From Rubrobacter sp. (GTDB lineage Bacteria; Actinomycetota; Rubrobacteria; Rubrobacterales; Rubrobacteraceae), in assembly GCA_013815485.1 (NCBI GenBank), contig JACDGB010000129.1:1-6015 (forward strand): a DNA stretch of 6,015 nt, written 5' to 3'. A program made the translations under genes and the position numbers. This document shows, in pieces, positions 1-5,317 of this stretch. Positions within the stretch are counted from its first letter, which is position 1. Each line of letters begins with the position of its first letter. A model generated the notes under the pieces. The model ran no database searches. It worked only from the letters and a program-made list of their open reading frames with translations, and was not told the DNA's origin.

Positions 1-871
1 GATGGGGGCAGAGGCGATTTTCAAGATGGCATTCGAGGACGGCTTCTTCCACGGAGACCCGCATCCTGGGAACTTGATCCTCACCCCAAATGGCGATCTC
101 GCCCTTCTGGACTTCGGGATGGTCGGCTACATGAGTCGAGGTGATATCGAAGCTCTCTCGCGTCTGTTCATCGCCGTGATTCAGCGCGATGCGGCGGCGG
201 CTCTGCGTGGCCTGGAAGGTCTCGGCGTTCGGTATAAGTCGGAGGTGCGGGGCGAGTTGGCGCAGGACCTGCGGGACTTTTTGTACAAGTATTCGGGGCT
301 CTCGGTGGGGGAGGTTACGCTCGGGCAGGCGCTGTCGGAGTTGATCTCATTGGCGAGGCGTCACCGGATGAGCGTGCCTCCAGTCTTTCCGCTCTTGACG
401 AAGGCGCTGGTGACCGCGGAGGGGCTTTCGCGCTCCATAGACCCGACGCTGAACGTATACGAGATCGCGCAGCCTTATGCCCGGCGTCTGCTGGCGAGCA
501 GATATCAACCGGAGAACGTGATCGAAGGCATGGGTGAACTTGCGATGGAGTACGCCCGGTACATGGAGGACTACCCGGAGCAAATCCGGCTGCTCCTGAC
601 GGAACTCGAAGACGGCGAACTGGAGGTTCGGCTCAAGCACCGGGGACTCGACGAGCTCGTCGGCGAGGTGGACGTGCTCGCCAACCGGCTCGTGTTCGCC
701 GTGGTCACGGCCGCGCTCCTCGTGGGCTCCTCGATGCTCGGCGCGTTCGTCCGGGGCGGGCCACAAGTGCCGTACCTCGGGGTACCGGTGGTGGCCTTCG
801 TGGGTTTCTCGGTCGCGCTGCTCATGGCGTCGGTGCTGCTGCTCGTGATCTTCCGCTCCGAACGGTTGTAG
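1..871 (+). CDS. ABC1/AarF/UbiB-family atypical kinase, C-terminal part (5' end outside window)
   Basis: The reading frame starts at base 2 and runs to a TAG at 869-871, giving 289 visible residues. Seen: the kinase catalytic loop HGDPHPGN at residues 17-24 (D19 and N24 as the catalytic and metal-binding positions) and the metal-binding DFG at 37-39. A long helical region follows, and the C-terminus has two hydrophobic segments at about 229-250 and 260-284 that look like membrane helices. Known of the family: UbiB/AarF/ABC1 proteins are membrane-associated atypical kinases or ATPases of roughly 500-560 residues, tied to isoprenoid quinone metabolism in proteobacteria and eukaryotes. The ATG at base 2 is not the real start, because the family's N-terminal KxGQ motif and ATP-binding lobe are missing and must lie upstream of the window. 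A role in quinone or lipid metabolism is inference; the substrate cannot be told from sequence. Family assignment is very secure. Confidence 0.95.
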   Translation, partial: MGAEAIFKMAFEDGFFHGDPHPGNLILTPNGDLALLDFGMVGYMSRGDIEALSRLFIAVIQRDAAAALRGLEGLGVRYKSEVRGELAQDLRDFLYKYSGLSVGEVTLGQALSELISLARRHRMSVPPVFPLLTKALVTAEGLSRSIDPTLNVYEIAQPYARRLLASRYQPENVIEGMGELAMEYARYMEDYPEQIRLLLTELEDGELEVRLKHRGLDELVGEVDVLANRLVFAVVTAALLVGSSMLGAFVRGGPQVPYLGVPVVAFVGFSVALLMASVLLLVIFRSERL

Positions 872-877
872 CCGGCT

Positions 878-2236
878 CTAGTCCTCGGCCGCCCGGCAGT
901 CCTGTGCCTGGCAGTCCTTGAGGGTATCCAGGCGGGCGAGTTCCTTCGGAGGGGCTTCGTCGGCCACGTTGTTCAACTCAAAGGGATCCTCCGACAGACG
1001 ATAGAGTACGGTCTTGCCGTTGGCGTACTCGACGTACTTCAGGCCGTCCTCCCTGAGAGCCTTCCAGCCGTCGTGCTTCTCGCTCATAAGCCCGGTCCTC
1101 CAGACGGGCGGGGTATCCCCTCCAAAGAGAGGCTGTAGGAGCCGTCCGTCGGCGTAGTCTGGGGCCGGGGCGCCGGCCATCTCCAGCAGGGTCGGCATGA
1201 CGTCGTTGGAGGACGCCAGGGCTTCGGATTCCGCGCCAGCGGCTACATCAGGGCCTCGGATCACCAGCGGAAACTCGGTGTCGCGGGAGTAGGGCGTCTG
1301 CTTGCCTTTATCCAGACCGTGGTAGCCAACCGGATGTGCCCCGCTGTCGGTGTAGAAGACGAAGTAGGTATTGTCTAGCTCGCCGCGCTTCTCGAGGATC
1401 GTGACGGCCCGCCCCACGAAGTCGTCCACCGTGGCGAGGTCTCTTAGCTGGCGGCGGTACTCTTCGGCCCCATTCCGTTCCGCCTCGTCCCCGGCGTAAG
1501 GTATGTCCGGGCGGTCAGGAGCGTCCACGCCCTGGTAACGGTCCCCATACTTGGCGTCGAAGCCGCTGCTGTGCGGAGCGTAGAATCCGGCCCACAAGAA
1601 GATCGGCTGCTTCAGCCCCGATGCATAACCGAGCCAGTCCTGAGCCTTGTTGGAGAACATCGTATCCATGTGATCGCCCTCGTACTCCCGGATCGTCCCC
1701 TCTTCGTTGTAGCGCATCTGGCGGTGCTCGCCTGATTGGACGACCCACCTGTCGAAGCCGGGCGGGACGCGGCGGGTCTCGTAGTAGTTGAGCCACTTGC
1801 CGATCAGGGCCGTCCGGTAGCCCGCGCTATCGAGACGGGTAGCGAGGTTGTCCTGGAGGTGTCCCTGTTCCCGGAAGCGCGGGTAGCCCCCGAGCGGCGG
1901 GTTGTTGGCGAGTACGCCGTGGTTGTGGGCGTTCTCGCCGCGCATCAGCGTTGCTCTACCCGGACAGCAGAGCGGGTAGGAGGCGAAAGTCTCGGTAAAT
2001 GTCTTCCCTTCATCCACCAGGAGGCGCTGGACATTCGGCATCCGGGCCAGTGAGTAGTAAGGCTGGTCGTCGGTCAGGACGAAGATGACATTGGGTTTCT
2101 CTTGTGTCGCCGTCGCGTCCGCTGTGGCCGTCGCTTCTCTTGCAAGAGCCGGAGCTCCGCAGCCGGTTACGAGGATCGCCAGGACGGCGACGATGGCGAA
2201 TCGGAAGACTATTTTATCTCTCTGCGCTCGGATCAA
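878..2236 (-). CDS. Lipid-anchored formylglycine-type sulfatase (arylsulfatase / GlcNAc-6-sulfatase-like)
   Basis: This 452-residue protein would hydrolyse sulfate esters outside the cell. The N-terminus has a basic stretch, a hydrophobic segment at about 10-24 and a lipobox VTGC ending at C26, so it is probably a signal-peptidase-II lipoprotein. A short Ala/Thr-rich linker (about 31-46) leads into the alkaline-phosphatase-like sulfatase fold. Seen: the first metal pair D56-D57 in LTDDQ; the core motif C90-C-P-G-R94, whose C90 would become formylglycine; HNHGV at 104-108; GKWLN at 146-150 (K147); APH at 220-222; the second metal segment TDSG at 296-299; and GK at 311-312. Two residues are odd: G93 where the motif usually has Ser or Ala, and S298 where sulfatases usually have Asn (or His). 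The start is TTG (2234-2236), chosen because it gives a full signal peptide; a weak Shine-Dalgarno GAGAGTGA lies 4 nt upstream on this strand. No formylglycine-generating enzyme gene is in the window. The substrate cannot be predicted. Confidence 0.92.
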   Translation of the reverse strand: MIRAQRDKIVFRFAIVAVLAILVTGCGAPALAREATATADATATQEKPNVIFVLTDDQPYYSLARMPNVQRLLVDEGKTFTETFASYPLCCPGRATLMRGENAHNHGVLANNPPLGGYPRFREQGHLQDNLATRLDSAGYRTALIGKWLNYYETRRVPPGFDRWVVQSGEHRQMRYNEEGTIREYEGDHMDTMFSNKAQDWLGYASGLKQPIFLWAGFYAPHSSGFDAKYGDRYQGVDAPDRPDIPYAGDEAERNGAEEYRRQLRDLATVDDFVGRAVTILEKRGELDNTYFVFYTDSGAHPVGYHGLDKGKQTPYSRDTEFPLVIRGPDVAAGAESEALASSNDVMPTLLEMAGAPAPDYADGRLLQPLFGGDTPPVWRTGLMSEKHDGWKALREDGLKYVEYANGKTVLYRLSEDPFELNNVADEAPPKELARLDTLKDCQAQDCRAAED

Positions 2237-2286
2237 CGTTTCACTCTCGTTTGCGGCCAGGTTTTTGGAGCGATCAACGGTGCCAG

Positions 2287-2292
2287 ATTATC
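2287..2292 (-). promoter_or_regulatory. Candidate -10 box for the sulfatase gene
   Basis: Read on the minus strand this is GATAAT, one base off TATAAT, and it would place a transcript start near 2280, about 44 nt before the TTG start. The upstream match to a -35 box is poor: TTAAAG with a 19-bp spacer is the best I see. It is offered only as the best AT-rich hexamer in the 188-bp divergent gap. Confidence 0.25.
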
Positions 2293-2352
2293 GGCGCGGG
2301 GGCCTGCGGACCTTTAACGGCAGGTAGCCATCGTGTGTCGCACAAGCATACC

Positions 2353-2370
2353 AGAAGGGGGAAAGGAGAG
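2353..2370 (+). promoter_or_regulatory. All-purine tract with a Shine-Dalgarno-like core and no start codon
   Basis: Eighteen consecutive purines contain AAAGGAGAG (2362-2370), a strong match to a ribosome-binding site. No ATG, GTG or TTG follows within usable distance on this strand; the next ATG is at 2409. If rel is transcribed from the -10 box at 2413-2418, this tract is not in the mRNA at all. It may be an upstream promoter or regulator element, or chance. Confidence 0.2.
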
Positions 2371-2412
2371 CGCCGGACGAGCGGCGACGAACGGGTCCGA
2401 GGGCTGAAATGC

Positions 2413-2418
2413 TAAAAT
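2413..2418 (+). promoter_or_regulatory. Candidate -10 box (TAAAAT) placing the rel transcript start at its ATG
   Basis: TAAAAT ends 6 nt before the rel ATG at 2425, so transcription would begin at or next to the A of the start codon. That is the layout of leaderless genes, which are common in Actinobacteria and Deinococcus (TANNNT hexamer 6-7 nt before the start). No Shine-Dalgarno sequence sits 5-12 nt upstream of the ATG, which agrees with this. No good -35 hexamer is visible around 2389-2396. Confidence 0.5.
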
Positions 2419-2424
2419 CTCTTC

Positions 2425-4665
2425 ATGGAGATCCTGCGCGAAGAAGGCTACCCGAAGGCGGTGCCGTCCGTAACCATCTCTTCGCTTATAGCGAAGGTGG
2501 CGGCGTATGGCCCGGAAGGGGTGGAGGAGCAACTTGCCGAAGCATATGGCGTGGCGCACCGGGCGCACCGGGGGCAGACGCGAAAGAGCGGCGAGTCGTT
2601 CGTCTACCATCCATTGGCCGCCGCGGATATCCTGGCCGACTTGCGGCTCGACCCGACGACCATCGCGGCGGCGCTGCTGCACGATGTCCTGGAAGATACC
2701 GAGGTCACCAAAGGCGAGCTGGTAGCGCAGTTCGGCGACGAGGTGGCGGATATCGTGGATGGCGTCACCAAGCTGACGCGGCTGCCTTCCGGTAACCTGG
2801 AGGAGGCGCAGGCCGAATCCCTGCGGAAGATGATCGTGGCGATGAGCCGGGACGTGCGCGTCATCATTATCAAGCTGGCTGACCGGCTGCATAACATGCG
2901 GACGCTCGCCTACCTGAAGCGCGAGACGCAACTGAAGAAGGCGACGGAGACGTTGGAGATCTACGCTCCGCTGGCTCATCGTCTCGGCATTTATTCCGTG
3001 AAGTGGGAGCTGGAGGACCTTGCTTTCGCGACGCTCCATCCCCGACGCTACGAGGAGATAAAGCGGCTGGTGGCGGCGCGGCGGGCCGACCGCGAGGCGT
3101 TCATCAACGGGACGGCGGCGGAGTTGACGCGGCGGTTGGAAGAGGCGAACGTCGAGGCTGACGTGCGGGGGAGGGTCAAGCACTTCTATTCCATCTACAA
3201 CAAGATGGTCCGGCGCAACAAGGAGTTCAATGAGATCTACGACCTCGCGGGGCTGCGGGTCGTGGTGGATTCGGTGCGTGATTGTTATGGGGCTTTGGGT
3301 GTGATCCACTCTTTGTGGAAGCCGATTCCGGGGCGTTTCAAGGACTACGTGGCGATGCCGAAGTTCAACATGTACCAGTCGCTGCACACGACGGTGATGT
3401 CCATAGACGGGAAGCTTCTGGAGATCCAAATCCGGACCTCCGAGATGGAGACGACCGCCGAATACGGCATCGCGGCGCACTGGATGTACAAGCATGGCCT
3501 CTCCGACAGGCAGGTGGATCGCCTGACCTGGCTAAAGAGCATGATGGAGTGGCAGCATGAGACGACCGACTCCACGGAGTTCATGGAGTCCTTGAAGGGC
3601 GAGCTTGTCGCCGACGAGGTCTTCGTGTTCACGCCGAAGGGCGACGTGGTGAGCCTCCCCGCCGGGGCCACCCCGATAGACTTCGCCTACCACGTTCACA
3701 CGGAGGTCGGGCATCGCACCATCGGGGGGAAGGTGAACGGTCGCATCGTGCCGCTCGACTCGGAACTGGTCTCCGGCGACAGAGTGGAGGTCATCACCGG
3801 CAAGTCCGCCGGGCCGAGCCGGGACTGGCTCTCCGTTGTGCAGAGCGGTCGAGCTAGAAACAAGATCCGTCAGTTCTTCAACAAGGCCGACCGCGAGGAT
3901 AACGTCGCTTCAGGACGCGAGAAAGTCCTCGCTTTGCTGAAGAAACAGCGGATCGGGAAGGTCCCATCCGGGATTCTCGAAGAGGTCGCACAGAGTACCA
4001 ACCATCAGTCCCCGGACGACATGCTCGCCTCGGTGGGCGCGGGTGTGATCTCCGCTGATAACGTCGCCCATCGCATCATCGAGCGCGTCAGGCCGAGCGA
4101 AGAAGGGGACGAGAAACCCGCGAAGGCGAGCCCGGCGCTCACCCCGCTGCCGCTCCCAGACATCGAGGGCGCGACCGATGCGGAGACGGGGGTGCGCGTC
4201 GTCGGATCGAGCGGCATCCTCACCCGGCTAGCCCGTTGCTGCACGCCCATGCCGGGAGACGAGATAGTGGGCTATGTATCGCTGGGGCGCGGCGTCGTCG
4301 TACACGCGGGGGGCTGCGTGAACGCCAGGGCGCTCAAGTCGCGGGACCCGGAACGATTCGTCGAGGTCGAGTGGGCGGTGGGGAGTGGCAAACTATTCAC
4401 CGTCGAGTTGCTGGTGGAGGCGCTTGACCGGATGCATCTATTAAAGGACATTACGGGGACCATCTCCGATGCGGGGGTGAACATAGTATCGGCGCGGGTG
4501 GACACCATCGAGGACCGGACGGCTCTCAGCCGGTTCGCGTTCCAGGCCGGGAGCGTGCAGCACGTCGAGGAGGTAATACGCAAGATCCGGGGCATCCCCG
4601 ATGTCTATGGCGTGCAGCGCGTCTCCCGCGACGGTACCCCTCTCGAACGACAGGAGATGACATGA
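2425..4665 (+). CDS. rel: Bifunctional (p)ppGpp synthetase/hydrolase, Rel (RelA/SpoT family)
   Basis: Rel makes (p)ppGpp from ATP and GDP/GTP and also hydrolyses it, setting the stringent response from the ribosome. At 746 residues it has the usual long-Rel length. Domains in order: HD hydrolase at about 45-160, with H62, H86-D87, E90-D91 and D153 matching the catalytic set; synthetase at about 240-350, with D273, the RFKD motif at 304-307 (the form typical of bifunctional Rel rather than EXDD of RelA), YQSLHT at 317-322 and E333; TGS at about 397-458; a helical linker; the Cys-rich zinc-finger-type domain with C605-C606, H627 and C631; and ACT at about 655-735. Both active sites look intact, so both activities are expected. 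An in-frame TAA at 2413-2415 with no start codon after it makes ATG 2425 the most upstream possible start; GTG 2461 (codon 13) is a less likely alternative. Its stop overlaps the next gene by ATGA, indicating a shared transcript. The symbol relA is also used for such genes. Confidence 0.98.
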   Translation: MEILREEGYPKAVPSVTISSLIAKVAAYGPEGVEEQLAEAYGVAHRAHRGQTRKSGESFVYHPLAAADILADLRLDPTTIAAALLHDVLEDTEVTKGELVAQFGDEVADIVDGVTKLTRLPSGNLEEAQAESLRKMIVAMSRDVRVIIIKLADRLHNMRTLAYLKRETQLKKATETLEIYAPLAHRLGIYSVKWELEDLAFATLHPRRYEEIKRLVAARRADREAFINGTAAELTRRLEEANVEADVRGRVKHFYSIYNKMVRRNKEFNEIYDLAGLRVVVDSVRDCYGALGVIHSLWKPIPGRFKDYVAMPKFNMYQSLHTTVMSIDGKLLEIQIRTSEMETTAEYGIAAHWMYKHGLSDRQVDRLTWLKSMMEWQHETTDSTEFMESLKGELVADEVFVFTPKGDVVSLPAGATPIDFAYHVHTEVGHRTIGGKVNGRIVPLDSELVSGDRVEVITGKSAGPSRDWLSVVQSGRARNKIRQFFNKADREDNVASGREKVLALLKKQRIGKVPSGILEEVAQSTNHQSPDDMLASVGAGVISADNVAHRIIERVRPSEEGDEKPAKASPALTPLPLPDIEGATDAETGVRVVGSSGILTRLARCCTPMPGDEIVGYVSLGRGVVVHAGGCVNARALKSRDPERFVEVEWAVGSGKLFTVELLVEALDRMHLLKDITGTISDAGVNIVSARVDTIEDRTALSRFAFQAGSVQHVEEVIRKIRGIPDVYGVQRVSRDGTPLERQEMT
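4652..4656 (+). promoter_or_regulatory. Ribosome-binding site of the metallo-hydrolase, inside the end of rel
   Basis: AGGAG lies 5 nt before the ATG at 4662 and within the last codons of rel. With the ATGA stop-start overlap it settles the start of the downstream gene and points to translational coupling with rel. Confidence 0.75.
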
Positions 4666-5240
4666 CCGAGATCGAACAGATCCCACTGGACTTCGGCGGC
4701 TTCGGGGTGAACGCATACGTGATCCACGCCCCCGATGGCGACATCATCGTGGACGCCGGCGCCGAGCCCGAGAAGATACTGGCCGCGGCGAAACAGCCTG
4801 TGGCCGCCATACTCATCACCCACAACCACGCCGACCACATAAGCGCCCTCGATGAGGTTCGCCGCGAGACCGGAGCGCCGGTATACGCTCATCCGACGGA
4901 CGCGGACGGAGCCGAGATCGAGGACTACGAGCCGCTCTCGGACGGGCAGGAATTGACTATTGCCGGAGAGGATATCCTGGTTCTTCACACGCCGGGGCAT
5001 TCGCCGGGGTCGGTAACTTTTGTCGTGGGCGAGGATCAGGTGGTCGGGGATCTCGTGTTGCCCGGTAGCGTGGGGCGCACGGACATCTCCGGGGCTGCGT
5101 GGGAGGAGATCGAGGTTTCCTTGCGTAAGGTGATGCCGCTATGGAAGCCAGGCACTCGTCTCTTGGCCGGCCACGGCCCGGTGCTATCGGCGATGGAGGA
5201 GATGAAGAACAACCCTTACCTCCCGCCGGTCTTCGATTGA
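4662..5240 (+). CDS. Metallo-beta-lactamase-fold hydrolase, glyoxalase-II-like (YcbL type)
   Basis: This is a 192-residue soluble hydrolase with no signal peptide. Seen: the binuclear metal motif HxHxDH at residues 54-59 (H54, H56, D58, H59), H113 in TPGHSPGS, D130 in the GD that precedes GSVGRTD, and H171 in AGHGP, so every metal ligand of the fold is present. The GSVGRTD segment is characteristic of the small glyoxalase-II-like (YcbL) branch. Known members hydrolyse thioesters such as hydroxyacyl-glutathione, but many have no assigned substrate, and actinobacteria generally lack glutathione, so another thiol ester or an unrelated ester is possible. The gene starts within the rel stop (ATGA) with AGGAG 5 nt upstream, so it should be co-translated with rel. 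As I recall, Rv2581c holds the same place near relA and hisS in M. tuberculosis. Family assignment is secure; the reaction is unknown. Confidence 0.93.
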   Translation: MTEIEQIPLDFGGFGVNAYVIHAPDGDIIVDAGAEPEKILAAAKQPVAAILITHNHADHISALDEVRRETGAPVYAHPTDADGAEIEDYEPLSDGQELTIAGEDILVLHTPGHSPGSVTFVVGEDQVVGDLVLPGSVGRTDISGAAWEEIEVSLRKVMPLWKPGTRLLAGHGPVLSAMEEMKNNPYLPPVFD

Positions 5241-5251
5241 AAACCGCCAAA

Positions 5252-5317
5252 ATGTACGTCAGCGACACGACACTGAGGGTCGAGCAAACTCCGACTACCC
5301 GGAGCGAAGCGGCATGA
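5252..5317 (+). other. Possible 21-codon reading frame coupled to hisS
   Basis: ATG at 5252 opens a short frame that ends at TGA 5315-5317, overlapping the hisS ATG (5314-5316) in an ATGA arrangement. The peptide would be Thr-rich (5 of 21 residues) and has no His codon, so it is not a classical histidine attenuator leader. No Shine-Dalgarno precedes it, but the hydrolase stop is only 11 nt upstream, so re-initiating ribosomes could enter. It may be chance: a frame this short has little statistical weight and resembles no family I know. Confidence 0.2.
5289..5304 (+). promoter_or_regulatory. Short hairpin covering the hisS ribosome-binding site
   Basis: CTCCG (5289-5293) and CGGAG (5300-5304) are perfect inverted repeats with a 6-nt loop. 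The right arm contains GGAG (5301-5304), the hisS Shine-Dalgarno, 9 nt before ATG 5314. Folding would hide the site. The five pairs are four G-C and one A-U (T-A in the DNA), so stability is modest, and a stem this short can occur by chance. The GGAG itself is the most credible binding site for hisS. Confidence 0.35.

Noticed and set aside
2..871. ATG at base 2 as a true start of the kinase-like gene
   Set aside because: The visible protein begins just before the catalytic loop and lacks the N-terminal KxGQ region and ATP-binding lobe, so the coding region continues upstream of the window.
871..897. Intrinsic bidirectional terminator between the kinase and sulfatase genes
   Set aside because: The best inverted repeat is 5 bp with a 17-nt loop, has no T-run on either side and lies mostly inside the sulfatase coding end.
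2085..2415. Several plus-strand frames of 71-103 codons across the sulfatase N-terminus and the intergenic gap
   Set aside because: They are antisense to the signal peptide and the DD metal motif of the sulfatase, overlap each other in different frames and resemble no family.
2409..2795. ATG at 2409 opening a 128-codon frame overlapping the start of rel
   Set aside because: The product is a Gly/Arg-rich out-of-frame reading of rel with no domain and no ribosome-binding site at the right distance. The rel frame carries conserved catalytic residues over the same bases.
2314..3495. A 393-codon open frame on the minus strand opposite the start of rel
   Set aside because: It lies antisense to the conserved HD and synthetase domains of rel. 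Its product is an Arg/His/Leu-rich low-complexity string with no recognisable domain, as expected for a shadow frame in GC-rich coding DNA.
5241..5313. T-box or histidine attenuator leader before hisS
   Set aside because: The gap is only 73 bp, too short for a T-box. It has no T-box consensus, no His codon run and no terminator-like stem with a T-tract.
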